Source: Verrucomicrobiales bacterium (GTDB lineage Bacteria; Verrucomicrobiota; Verrucomicrobiia; Verrucomicrobiales; Akkermansiaceae). From it: a stretch of 17,004 nt of DNA. The translations under genes and the position numbers were made by a program. Below the pieces are notes generated by a model, which saw only the letters and a program-made list of their open reading frames with translations, made no database searches and was not told where the DNA came from. Location of the stretch: the NCBI GenBank assembly GCA_002729295.1, contig PBTU01000018.1, forward strand, positions 10,645-27,648, given 5' to 3'. Below, in pieces: positions 1 through 7,909 of this stretch (position 1 is the stretch's first letter; every line of letters begins with the position of its first letter).

Positions 1-597
1 GTTCTCAATGCGCATGGGAATTGTCTTTCGGTGCACGATATGGCCGGACTCCCCGGGGACCTTCTCAAACGGCTCGACGCTCAACGTGCTCACGTCGAGT
101 TTCTGTTCCCCTTTTTCAGGAGCAAACCTGCTCCCGTGACCGGAAACGAGGGGATGATGGACTATAAGGTGAGGTTTGAGATTGAGGCCGAGAAAGGCGG
201 AATCACCGATTTCATCGTCACGGTGATGGTCCCGGTTGCAACACTTTGCCCCTGCTCCAAGGCGATCAGCGAATACGGTGCTCACAACCAGCGCGGAGTA
301 GTGACCTATTCAGTTCGTTTTAGGGACCCAGTCTGGATTGATGATCTGATTGACCGGGTGGAATCCTGCGCCAGCTGCGAACTTTACAGTCTCTTGAAGC
401 GTCCAGACGAAAAAGCGGTCACCGAGCGAGCCTACGATAATCCTGTTTTCGTCGAGGATCTCGTAAGAAATATCGCGTTGGCTTCGAATGCCGATGAGCA
501 GCTCCGTTGGTATCGTGTGGAGGCTGAAAACTTCGAATCCATCCATAATCACAATGCCTACGCGGTGATTGAGATGGATTTGGAAAAGGGGGAGTGA
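1..597 (+). CDS. folE2: GTP cyclohydrolase FolE2 (type IB), 5'-truncated by window edge
   Basis: The reading frame is open from base 1, so the 198 visible codons are the C-terminal two thirds of a protein usually 260-310 residues long. The true start lies outside the window. FolE2 converts GTP to 7,8-dihydroneopterin triphosphate, the first step of folate and also queuosine synthesis, in the cytoplasm. The family signature is plain: CPCSKAISEYGAHNQRG, holding the catalytic cysteine and the histidine that are metal or active-site residues in this family, then an ESCASCELYSLLKRPDEK block and a TERAYDNPVFVEDLVRN block. The GTG at 31 is only an internal valine. It is followed 45 bases later by a symporter gene on the same strand. 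It is not adjacent to folP, which lies 4.7 kb away on the other strand. Family assignment is very secure. Confidence 0.95.
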   Translation, partial: VLNAHGNCLSVHDMAGLPGDLLKRLDAQRAHVEFLFPFFRSKPAPVTGNEGMMDYKVRFEIEAEKGGITDFIVTVMVPVATLCPCSKAISEYGAHNQRGVVTYSVRFRDPVWIDDLIDRVESCASCELYSLLKRPDEKAVTERAYDNPVFVEDLVRNIALASNADEQLRWYRVEAENFESIHNHNAYAVIEMDLEKGE

Positions 598-609
598 TTG
601 AACCTTGTG

Positions 610-628
610 GAGTGAGGCTGAATCACTC
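610..628 (+). repeat. Short inverted repeat between folE2 and the symporter gene
   Basis: GAGTGA at 610-615 is repeated inverted as TCACTC at 623-628 with a 7-base loop. It lies just after the folE2 stop and 14 bases before the symporter ATG. No T-run follows, so it is not a convincing terminator. It could be a small leader hairpin or chance. Confidence 0.25.
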
Positions 629-642
629 AGAATTTGTCGGTC

Positions 643-2238
643 ATGCAAAAGCTGTTTTGTCTATTTGGACTCTTCCTCACTCTTTCAATCGGATTTTCTG
701 TCGCCCAAGAACCTTCTGCAGATCTACCCAAGCCCAGAGAGGAGCCCAAAAAGGAGTTGGGCTGGATTGAAAAATTAGACGCCAGTATTGACAGCGCATT
801 TCAACCTGTTTCCGAGTTTGTTGATAATACTGTTTTCTATTCCATTCCAGTTTCCGCTGATGCGGAAGGAAACCCAATCAAGATGCCGTGGGTTCTCGCT
901 TGGTTGGGGATCGCGGCTATTGTTCTCACGATCTATTTCAAGTTCCTCAATTTCCGTTCCTGGCGACTTGCCATGCGGACGCTTCGGGGGAAATACAGCC
1001 AGCCGAATGACCCAGGAGAAATCACCCACTTTCAGGCTCTTTCAGCGGCGGTCTCCGGCACGGTCGGTCTGGGTAATATTGCGGGGGTTGCGGTAGCCAT
1101 CAGTATTGGCGGTCCCGGCGCAACCTTTTGGATGGTTTTGATGGGATTTCTGGGAATGGCTTCAAAGTTTTGTGAGTGCACGCTGGGTGTGAAATATCGT
1201 CGTATCGAGAATGGAAAAGTTTACGGTGGTCCGATGCAGTATCTCACCAGCGGGTTGGGAGAGATGGGAATGAAGCCTCTCGGTGTAATACTCGCGATCT
1301 TTTTTGCCATTATGTGTATTGGCGGATCATTCGGAGGTGGCAATATGTATCAAGCCAATCAGGCCTGCGAGCAGCTAGTCGGTGTGATGGGTGGTGATGG
1401 GTCCTTCTTCGATAACAATCGCTGGGTCTTCGGATTGATTATGGCTGTTGCTGTTGGCATGGTAATCATTGGAGGAATTAAAAGTATCGCGACAACGACG
1501 GCGATGCTCGTTCCCTTCATGTGCAGCATTTACATGATTTGCGGAATGGTCGTAATTATTGGGAACATTGGTGAGCTTGGAAATGCCTTTGGACTAATCT
1601 TCCAGGGGGCTTTTGCTCCAACTGCAGTTGGCGGTGGTTTGATAGGAGTGCTCATTCAGGGAATCAAAAGGGCGGCCTTTTCAAACGAGGCGGGAATTGG
1701 TTCTGCTCCCATCGCACACTCTGCTGTGAAAACGAAGCACGCCGCCAGTGAAGGCATCGTCGCTCTCCTCGAACCATTCATCGATACTGTTTTGGTGTGC
1801 ACCACGACGGCCTTGGTCATCGTAATGTCGGGGGCATATGCAGACACCAGCCTGACTGGAGTTGCGGTAACTTCTGCGGCGTTTGAGAAGACCATTAGCT
1901 GGTTCCCGTTGATTCTTGCGATTGCCGTGATTCTCTTCGCGTTCTCAACCATGATTTCCTGGTCCTACTATGGACTTCAAGCCTGGGCTCACTTGTTTGG
2001 GCACAGCAAAGGTGCGGAGTTGAGCTATAAGGTGATCTTCTGCTTCTTCATCATTGTCGGGTCGGCTGTGAGTGTGAAAAGCGTGATCAACTTCTCCGAT
2101 GGCATGATTTTTGCCATGGCGATTCCCAATGTGGTCGCAATGTATCTCCTGATGCCGAAGGTGAAGGAAGAGCTTGCGAAATATTTGACCTTTACTGAGA
2201 AGGTTGATCAAGGTGTCCCTCCTGAAGATGCCGAGTAG
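643..2238 (+). CDS. AGCS-family sodium:amino-acid (alanine/glycine) symporter
   Basis: This 531-residue inner-membrane protein belongs to the alanine or glycine:cation symporter family (AlsT/DagA type), which imports small neutral amino acids with Na+. Visible hallmarks are GLGNIAGVAVAISIGGPGA (about residues 142-160), the following KFCECTLGVKYR segment, YGGPMQYL, and the NEAGIGSAPIAHSAV block with LLEPFIDTVLVCTTTALVI behind it. Many hydrophobic segments span residues 83 to about 515. The first 21 residues look like a cleavable signal peptide (ending SVA), and a charged, proline-rich stretch of roughly 60 residues precedes the first core membrane segment. I chose ATG 643; a TTG at 634 adds only three residues. 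Neither has a Shine-Dalgarno sequence. It ends 8 bases before the helicase gene. The exact substrate cannot be read from sequence. Confidence 0.93.
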   Translation: MQKLFCLFGLFLTLSIGFSVAQEPSADLPKPREEPKKELGWIEKLDASIDSAFQPVSEFVDNTVFYSIPVSADAEGNPIKMPWVLAWLGIAAIVLTIYFKFLNFRSWRLAMRTLRGKYSQPNDPGEITHFQALSAAVSGTVGLGNIAGVAVAISIGGPGATFWMVLMGFLGMASKFCECTLGVKYRRIENGKVYGGPMQYLTSGLGEMGMKPLGVILAIFFAIMCIGGSFGGGNMYQANQACEQLVGVMGGDGSFFDNNRWVFGLIMAVAVGMVIIGGIKSIATTTAMLVPFMCSIYMICGMVVIIGNIGELGNAFGLIFQGAFAPTAVGGGLIGVLIQGIKRAAFSNEAGIGSAPIAHSAVKTKHAASEGIVALLEPFIDTVLVCTTTALVIVMSGAYADTSLTGVAVTSAAFEKTISWFPLILAIAVILFAFSTMISWSYYGLQAWAHLFGHSKGAELSYKVIFCFFIIVGSAVSVKSVINFSDGMIFAMAIPNVVAMYLLMPKVKEELAKYLTFTEKVDQGVPPEDAE

Positions 2239-2246
2239 GCTTTCCT

Positions 2247-4265
2247 ATGGCTCGTAAGTATCAGCTGGATCAAAAGCCTAGAGGAGGATCCTCAGGGATC
2301 GATTATGAGGCTGAATTGAATGCCCAGCAATACACTGCGGTGTCCTCGCCTCCCGGGCCGGCTCTTGTGATTGCGGGCGCCGGCTCAGGGAAGACACGCA
2401 CCCTGACCTATCGCGTGGCTTATCTGCTCGATCAGGGAGTTGAGCCCTCGAGTCTGCTCTTGTTGACCTTCACTAATAAGGCGGCTAAGGAAATGTTGGA
2501 GCGGGTGAGAGAGCTCATTCCGCAAGATCTCAGCGAACTATGGAGCGGAACTTTCCACGCCATCGGAAACCGTATTCTTCGTCGTCATGCCGAGTGTGTC
2601 GGGTTAACCCGATCCTTTTCCATTCTGGACCGTGATGACCAGAAGTCTTTGATAAAAACCGTCATTGCGGAGTGTGACATCGATACCAAACAACGACGTT
2701 TCCCCAAGCCGGATGTTCTCATTTCGATCTTCTCTTTGGTTGAAAATACCGGAGTCACTTTGGAAGAGCTTTTGGAATGGCGGTATCCCTATTTCGAAGA
2801 ATGGCTCGAAGAGATTTCGCAGGTCGGGAAGGCTTACACCGCAAAGAAACTCGAAACGAACTCGGCTGATTTCGATGACCTTCTTATTCTTCCTCTAAAG
2901 CTTTTTAGGGAGAACGGTGATCTTCTCGAGCTTTACCAAAAGCGATTCGATTACCTTCTCGTTGATGAGTATCAGGATACCAACATGGTCCAGTGTGAAC
3001 TCATCGACCTTCTGGCCCAACCCAGGATGTCTCTCATGGTGGTGGGTGACGATGCGCAATCGATCTATTCGTGGCGTGGAGCGGACATGGACAATATTCT
3101 CTCGTTTCCGGACCGCTATCCCGACGCAAAGACCTTCAAGATTGAAACCAACTACCGAAGTGTTCCCGAGGTGCTCCATCTGTCGAATGCTGCGATCGCT
3201 GTGAACACCAAACAATTTCGCAAAACGCTCAATGCCGCGCGGGAAGGTGGCTCCATGACCCCGGCTCTCGTTCCCTTGGAAGATCCCCGCGCGCAAGCCA
3301 ACTTTGTTGCGCAGCGCATTCTCGAATTGCGTGATGAAGGAATCGAGATGCAGGAGATTGCTATTCTTTATCGGGCACATCACCAGAGCCTCGAAATTCA
3401 GATGGAGCTGACTTCGCGGAATATTCCCTTTCAAATCACCAGCGGACTCCGCTTCTTTGAGCAGCAACACATTAAGGATGTCGCAGCCTTTCTGCGGTTC
3501 GTAACCAATCGTAAAGACGAGGTGAGTTTTAAGCGATTCTGCCTTCTTCTTCCTGGGATCGGAGGGGTGACCGCAAACAAGCTGTGGCGTGCCTGGGTGA
3601 AAACCGGAAAGGCCGGGGACGAAACTCCCCCCAAGAGCTTTTCCGACATCATGCTGAAATTTAGTATTCCGGCGAAGGCCAAGAAGGACTGGGAGCAGCT
3701 TTGCTACGTTCTTGATGAGTTGGCGCCGGGAGGTGAGTTTGCAAGGCCCGCGGAAATGATCACGAGTGTCCAGGAGGGGATATACGATGACTTCATGCGG
3801 CAGAGTTTTGAGAACTACGATAATCGCCGACAGGATGTCGAACAACTCTCGCTCTACTCAGAGGGTTTTGAGGATATTCAGGAATTACTAGGGCAACTCT
3901 CATTGATGAGTTCGGTTGACGGAGAGCCAACCGGGACTCAGGTGGCGCAGGACGAGGAACAAGTCGTGCTCTCCTCAATTCATCAGGCGAAAGGTTTGGA
4001 GTGGAAAGTGGTTTTCTTGATTTGGCTTGCTGATGGCATGTTTCCTAATGGCCGGGTTCTTGAGGCCGATGATCTCGATATGTTTGAAGAAGAACGCCGC
4101 TTGTTCTATGTCGCCCTGACACGCTCAAAAGACGAACTTTATCTCACTTATCCCATGGTGAACCCGAAGAGCTATACCGGGGATATTGTCCAGCGACCAT
4201 CGAGATTTTTGGAAGATTGTCCCGATGAGATGCTCGAAACATGGGAGGTAGGACCTGCATGGTGA
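2247..4265 (+). CDS. UvrD/PcrA/Rep-type superfamily 1A DNA helicase
   Basis: A 672-residue ATP-dependent 3'-5' DNA helicase acting in repair or replication restart. The superfamily-1 motifs occur in order: Q-motif LNAQQYTAV (24-32), Walker A AGAGSGKT (43-50), TFTNKAAKEM (74-83), GTFHAIGNRIL (101-111), Walker B LLVDEYQDTN (237-246), GDDAQSIYSWRGAD (267-280), ETNYRS (300-305), SSIHQAKGLEWKVVF (576-590) and EEERRLFYVALTRS (614-627). Walker B has Tyr where many homologues have Phe. The protein is slightly shorter than typical UvrD or PcrA (about 720-740) and lacks an extended C-terminal tail. ATG 2247 lies 8 bases after the symporter stop, so co-transcription is likely although the functions are unrelated. 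I leave the symbol blank because uvrD, pcrA and rep cannot be told apart here. Confidence 0.95.
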   Translation: MARKYQLDQKPRGGSSGIDYEAELNAQQYTAVSSPPGPALVIAGAGSGKTRTLTYRVAYLLDQGVEPSSLLLLTFTNKAAKEMLERVRELIPQDLSELWSGTFHAIGNRILRRHAECVGLTRSFSILDRDDQKSLIKTVIAECDIDTKQRRFPKPDVLISIFSLVENTGVTLEELLEWRYPYFEEWLEEISQVGKAYTAKKLETNSADFDDLLILPLKLFRENGDLLELYQKRFDYLLVDEYQDTNMVQCELIDLLAQPRMSLMVVGDDAQSIYSWRGADMDNILSFPDRYPDAKTFKIETNYRSVPEVLHLSNAAIAVNTKQFRKTLNAAREGGSMTPALVPLEDPRAQANFVAQRILELRDEGIEMQEIAILYRAHHQSLEIQMELTSRNIPFQITSGLRFFEQQHIKDVAAFLRFVTNRKDEVSFKRFCLLLPGIGGVTANKLWRAWVKTGKAGDETPPKSFSDIMLKFSIPAKAKKDWEQLCYVLDELAPGGEFARPAEMITSVQEGIYDDFMRQSFENYDNRRQDVEQLSLYSEGFEDIQELLGQLSLMSSVDGEPTGTQVAQDEEQVVLSSIHQAKGLEWKVVFLIWLADGMFPNGRVLEADDLDMFEEERRLFYVALTRSKDELYLTYPMVNPKSYTGDIVQRPSRFLEDCPDEMLETWEVGPAW

Positions 4266-4310
4266 TTTGAGTGATTGCAGGAAGGTCAAGTTAGGTTAGG
4301 TTTTCCACGC

Positions 4311-5300
4311 ATGTTCCCCTCTCGCATTGCTTCCCGCCTGCTGGCAGGTATCTTCCTTTGTCTCCTTCTGACCCAATGCTCGCTAATTCCGGGCATGTCC
4401 AAGACGGGCCGGAGTGCGACCCTCCACCAACTTGGCTATGAATCAGTGACTCTTCAGAAGATAGGTGGTGATAAGCGTTTTTCCGCAATTTTCGAGGTTA
4501 ATGGTAGTCCGATGAGATTTCTCATCGATTCCGGAGCAAACAGCACAGATCTCGATGAGCATTTGGCTAAGGGGGTGGGATTGGAGCCAGATCATTCGGT
4601 GCGTGTGGTGACTCGCGGAGCGTTGGGGCGCGAGGTCAGCAGCGGGAGGGGCTACGGCACCCTCGAAGTGGGTTCCATGGTTGCCCGGCGTTTCCCTTTT
4701 ACAATTGCCCCAGATCTGAATCGGAAAACTTCGACTAGTCTCTATGCCGGTCAGGTAGGATTGGATGCTCTTTCTGCAACGGGAGCATTGATCGATATTC
4801 CGGCGGCCAGAATGTGGGTTCCAGGAAAGCGATCAGATCGCGCGATGGGGCGTAATGACGGACAACTTGGACCAAGAACTGGACTAGGAACCTTCGCCCT
4901 GCAAATGGGCACAGCCGGTCGCTTGCCTCATCTGATTTTGAAAGGATCAATTTCTGGGAAAACTGTGACGTGGGTGGTCGATACCGGAGCAGAAGTTTCG
5001 GTGATGGCTGCCCAGAGTTATGATCGTTTGGGACTACCCAGCCGACCAACCAATACCCGAATGATTGATGCCTCGGGTGATCGGGTAGTGTTGAGGAGTG
5101 GTCGTTTGTATCATGTCCGATTTGGAAATGTTCATGTGACGGAATTCGACGTATCCATTGCGCCACTTGAAATTGTCAGAGGTTTCTTTCGGGACTCGCA
5201 AGGAAGACCGGTCGATGGGATTTTGGGGATGGATTTCCTGACTCAGGGGAATGCGTTGATGGATTCAGGTTCGGGAATCCTCTACATGGGAAAACCTTAG
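4311..5300 (+). CDS. Putative lipoprotein with two retropepsin-like aspartyl protease domains
   Basis: The 329-residue product begins with a basic then hydrophobic signal sequence ending LLLTQC (Cys23), a possible lipobox although Gln before Cys is unusual. Two clan-AA aspartic protease halves follow. The first has FLIDSGANSTDL (70-81; DSG 73-75) and ends with GLDALSATGALIDI (150-163). The second has WVVDTGAEVSVM (221-232; DTG 224-226) and ends with VDGILGMDFLTQGNALMDSG (301-320). Each half carries the D-S/T-G triad and the hydrophobic GxD motif of retropepsins, so the chain could fold as a self-contained pseudodimer outside the inner membrane. Substrate is unknown. ATG 4311 was preferred over an upstream TTG at 4275 because it gives a clean signal peptide. 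The stop overlaps the convergent folP stop by 4 bases. Confidence 0.82.
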   Translation: MFPSRIASRLLAGIFLCLLLTQCSLIPGMSKTGRSATLHQLGYESVTLQKIGGDKRFSAIFEVNGSPMRFLIDSGANSTDLDEHLAKGVGLEPDHSVRVVTRGALGREVSSGRGYGTLEVGSMVARRFPFTIAPDLNRKTSTSLYAGQVGLDALSATGALIDIPAARMWVPGKRSDRAMGRNDGQLGPRTGLGTFALQMGTAGRLPHLILKGSISGKTVTWVVDTGAEVSVMAAQSYDRLGLPSRPTNTRMIDASGDRVVLRSGRLYHVRFGNVHVTEFDVSIAPLEIVRGFFRDSQGRPVDGILGMDFLTQGNALMDSGSGILYMGKP

Positions 5301-6151
5301 AGGGCCGAGAGAACCTTCAAGGCCTGCCAGCAAGCTTCGGTATTGTGCACACGAAAGAGGTGGGCGCCCCTGTGAACTCCATGAGCAAGGAGAGCGAGTG
5401 TTCCTGCATCCCTTTTCCTGGGATCTTCAATATCGAGAGCTTCGCCGATGACCGTTTTTCTTGAAATCGGAAGGAGGAGGGGGAAGCCGAGATCGATGAG
5501 TTGATTCAGTTTTCTTAGTAAGAGGAGATTATCTTCTTTCTGTTTCGCGAAATCGATGCCGGGGTCTAGGATGATTTGCTCTCTGCTCAATCCAGCCTCA
5601 ATCGCAATCGCTGTTTTTTCTTCGAAGAAATTCACCATCGATTTGATCAACCCTCTCCACTTTTGATGTGTGTGTGGTATTTTTGGCCGACCAACTGAAT
5701 GCATGATCAGTAATGATATTTGATGCTTTGCGCAGAGTAGGGCATTGCGATTGTCCGGCAATGCGCTCATGTCATTGAGAAGATCAACTTCCGGTCCTAA
5801 GATTTGCTCCACCACTTCAGGTCGCCACGTGTTTACCGAGAGAAGAGCTGGCGATAATTGCTCATTATCCTTGGGTTCGAGATCGCGTATAGTGTGCCAT
5901 TGTTCGATAAAGCATCTTAGTCGCGAAATTTCTTCATCGATGGAAATTGCTTTCCGGTTTGTGCGGGCCGACTCCGCCCCGATGTCGATGATGTCTGCCC
6001 CGTTCTGATAATGGGCTCGGGCCTGCTGGAGCGACGTTCCGGGATCGAGAGAACCATCTCCGCAGAATGAATCGTCGTTAATATTCACGATTCCCATCAG
6101 AAGAGCCCGACGGGGAAAGGTGATGGTTTGTGATGGAAACTTGAGCTTCAT
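5297..6151 (-). CDS. folP: Dihydropteroate synthase, divergent
   Basis: This 284-residue TIM-barrel enzyme is expected to condense 6-hydroxymethyl-dihydropterin diphosphate with p-aminobenzoate to give dihydropteroate. Family motifs are recognisable: MGIVNINDDSF (19-29), DIGAESARTN (56-65), LLSVNTW (103-109), LLNDMSAL (124-131), LIMHSVGRP (148-156), ILDPGIDFAKQ (194-204), SRKTVIG (230-236) and FRVHN (266-270). Several positions depart from the common pattern: the loop usually ending STRPG reads SARTN, the usual SVDT reads SVNT, and RVHD reads RVHN. Pterin-contact residues equivalent to E. coli Asn115, Asp185, Lys221 and Arg255 are kept. The start codon overlaps the stop of the upstream dehydrogenase (ATGA), implying translational coupling. 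It is probably a true FolP; a specialised paralogue is possible. Confidence 0.88.
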   Translation of the reverse strand: MKLKFPSQTITFPRRALLMGIVNINDDSFCGDGSLDPGTSLQQARAHYQNGADIIDIGAESARTNRKAISIDEEISRLRCFIEQWHTIRDLEPKDNEQLSPALLSVNTWRPEVVEQILGPEVDLLNDMSALPDNRNALLCAKHQISLLIMHSVGRPKIPHTHQKWRGLIKSMVNFFEEKTAIAIEAGLSREQIILDPGIDFAKQKEDNLLLLRKLNQLIDLGFPLLLPISRKTVIGEALDIEDPRKRDAGTLALLAHGVHRGAHLFRVHNTEACWQALKVLSAL

Positions 6152-6819
6152 GGTGCGGTGGCGGCCTGACCGTTTTGGCTGACGGTCAATTTCAGGAGGA
6201 AAGGCGCTGCGGTAATAGCCCAGGCCTCGGGGGTTTGGTAATCCTCGGCGTCCGGTCCATAGCAGGTTCGCAGCATGTCGGTGGCGATGACGCCTGGGTT
6301 TAAGGAAACTGCGGCGAGTCCTTCGGGTAAATCTTGGGCGAGGGATTTGGTGAGGCCTTCAATGGCCCATTTGCTCGCGCAGTAAGGAGCGACATCAGGA
6401 GATGTTGAACGCCCCCAACCGGATGAGAGGTTGACGATGATTCCTTTGTTTTTGGCGATCATGGAGGGTAGAGTGTGGCGAAGAATGTTAGCAACTCCGT
6501 TGATGTTGGTGGATGTTAGACTGTCGAATTCTTTGGCTGAAACTTCCCATAGTGGGGCGGGATCGTTAATTGTTGCAGCATTGTTAATCAGAAGATCCGG
6601 TCCGCCAGTGGCCAAGAGAGCTTGGTCGCAAAATTCTCGCACGCTTTCGTCGCTGGAGACATCCGCTGCAAAAAAATGATTATCCGTGTAAGTATTCCTG
6701 AGTTTTTGCAGTGCGATTTCATTGCGTCCGCAGCCCACTACGGTGTGGCCCAAACCACTAAACTCCTTAACGAGAGCTCTCCCGAGGCCGGCAGTGCATC
6801 CGGTAAGCCAAATAATCAT
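6148..6819 (-). CDS. Short-chain dehydrogenase/reductase (SDR), classical type
   Basis: A 223-residue NAD(P)-dependent oxidoreductase with a Rossmann fold. Seen directly: the cofactor glycine motif TGCTAGLG (6-13), the NNAAT segment (79-83, usually NNAG), the catalytic serine in NLSSGWG (130-136), and the YCASK active-site motif (Tyr146, Lys150), followed by LNPGVIATDML. Its stop overlaps the folP start by ATGA, so it is made together with dihydropteroate synthase. The location raises the idea of a pterin reductase, but the TGxxxRxG fingerprint of FolM/PTR1 is absent: the position has Gly, not Arg. The substrate therefore remains unknown. It is short for an SDR (often about 250) but all catalytic parts are present. 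A 64-base gap separates it from the upstream exoribonuclease gene. Confidence 0.9.
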   Translation of the reverse strand: MIIWLTGCTAGLGRALVKEFSGLGHTVVGCGRNEIALQKLRNTYTDNHFFAADVSSDESVREFCDQALLATGGPDLLINNAATINDPAPLWEVSAKEFDSLTSTNINGVANILRHTLPSMIAKNKGIIVNLSSGWGRSTSPDVAPYCASKWAIEGLTKSLAQDLPEGLAAVSLNPGVIATDMLRTCYGPDAEDYQTPEAWAITAAPFLLKLTVSQNGQAATAP

Positions 6820-6883
6820 CGAGTGATGCTAGCAAGCAATTCATCAACTGACAATCGTGCTTCTTTAAATCAATCTTCAGTTT

Positions 6884-7906
6884 TCAACTTGCAGGAGATT
6901 CCTCGGATTTGAAATTGGCCAAGGGCGTCACGAGAGGAGCGGGTAGAGGAAATTGGCGTTCGAAAATGCCGGGCGCAACTTCATTGGCAGTCGCGTAGGC
7001 GTCCTTCACCATTTCCAGTTTTGCGTCGAGATTGTCGATGTAATGAAGGGCGTGCGCCTCCGGAGTTCGGGGCAAGGTTGGTGAGCCAAAATCATACTGC
7101 CCGTGGTGAGAAGCAATGAGATGGAGGAGGTGAAGACGAACATCTTCATTATGTGGTTTCAATTCCCGCCAGTCATCCAAGGGGAGTTCGCGCCAGAGTT
7201 TGTTCACTAGTTCGAGGCCCAAAGGAATGTGCCCCAGCATTTCGCCATGAAGAAGGTGAAGCTGGTTGAAGCCACTTTCAGGGTAGGTGTTTTCCCAAAG
7301 CTTGCCACAGTCATGGAAGAGGATTCCAGATACGATGAGGTCGTGATTGAGTTCGAGGTAAACCGAGCAGATAGCCGTGGCACTCCGCATCATTTGGGCG
7401 ACATGTTCGATCAGTCCGCCTCGTCGGGCATGGTGATTTTTTCGGGCCGCCCCGGTGCGACGGAAGCGCTCGCCATACTGGGAAATGAATTCGCCATTCA
7501 GCGTCTTCAATCTTGGGTCGGTGACCTGCGAAAGCATTTTCAGGATGTTGTGCCAGTCGGCGTCTTGCTTCTCGCGGGTTTTTGGATCGCCCGCCAGGAA
7601 TTCCGAGGTCTCTGATTCATTGAGGAAGCGGAATTTCCATCCCATGCCGTCGACGCCGTATTGGTTTTGTGTCCACTGGCCATGCAAGTGAATCAACGTT
7701 TCGGGATCCAGTTCGCAAGCAGCGTCAAACTGGGGATGATTGTTCCACACCTTCAATGTGAGATTTCCAGTGGAGTCGGCAATGGTCCATTCGAGAAATG
7801 GTTTACCTCCCTTGGTTTCCCGTTCCTTGATCGCTTGCAGTTGTGCGCAAAAGGAGGCCTCAAGCGGGCTTTCGCTCGTGGTGGAAAGAAGTTCGCTAAT
7901 AGACAT
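6884..7906 (-). CDS. YhaM-like 3'-5' exoribonuclease (OB-fold plus HD domain)
   Basis: The 340-residue protein has an N-terminal OB-fold nucleic-acid-binding region (about 15-100, with FLEWTIADSTGNLTLKVW) and a C-terminal HD phosphohydrolase domain. Metal ligands of the HD fold are visible: KNHHARRGGLIEHV (156-169), ILFHDCGKLWE (195-205; His198-Asp199), GEMLGHI (221-227), LIASHHGQYDFGSP (263-276) and YIDNLDAK (289-296). This architecture and the GSP/LHYIDN pattern match Bacillus subtilis YhaM (CbfA-like), a manganese-dependent exoribonuclease that trims RNA and single-stranded DNA. Length is close to the roughly 314 residues of YhaM. ATG 7906 follows the stop of the upstream membrane-protein gene by 3 bases, so the two are almost certainly co-translated. 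No Shine-Dalgarno sequence is visible. Confidence 0.88.
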   Translation of the reverse strand: MSISELLSTTSESPLEASFCAQLQAIKERETKGGKPFLEWTIADSTGNLTLKVWNNHPQFDAACELDPETLIHLHGQWTQNQYGVDGMGWKFRFLNESETSEFLAGDPKTREKQDADWHNILKMLSQVTDPRLKTLNGEFISQYGERFRRTGAARKNHHARRGGLIEHVAQMMRSATAICSVYLELNHDLIVSGILFHDCGKLWENTYPESGFNQLHLLHGEMLGHIPLGLELVNKLWRELPLDDWRELKPHNEDVRLHLLHLIASHHGQYDFGSPTLPRTPEAHALHYIDNLDAKLEMVKDAYATANEVAPGIFERQFPLPAPLVTPLANFKSEESPAS

Positions 7907-7909
7907 GGT

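Noticed and set aside
2895..3845. 316-codon open frame antisense to the helicase gene
   Set aside because: It lies wholly opposite a helicase with intact motifs, shows no recognisable domain, and long antisense frames are a common by-product of codon bias.
6431..6912. Plus-strand frames within the SDR region
   Set aside because: They lie antisense to a dehydrogenase with complete catalytic motifs and have no recognisable features.
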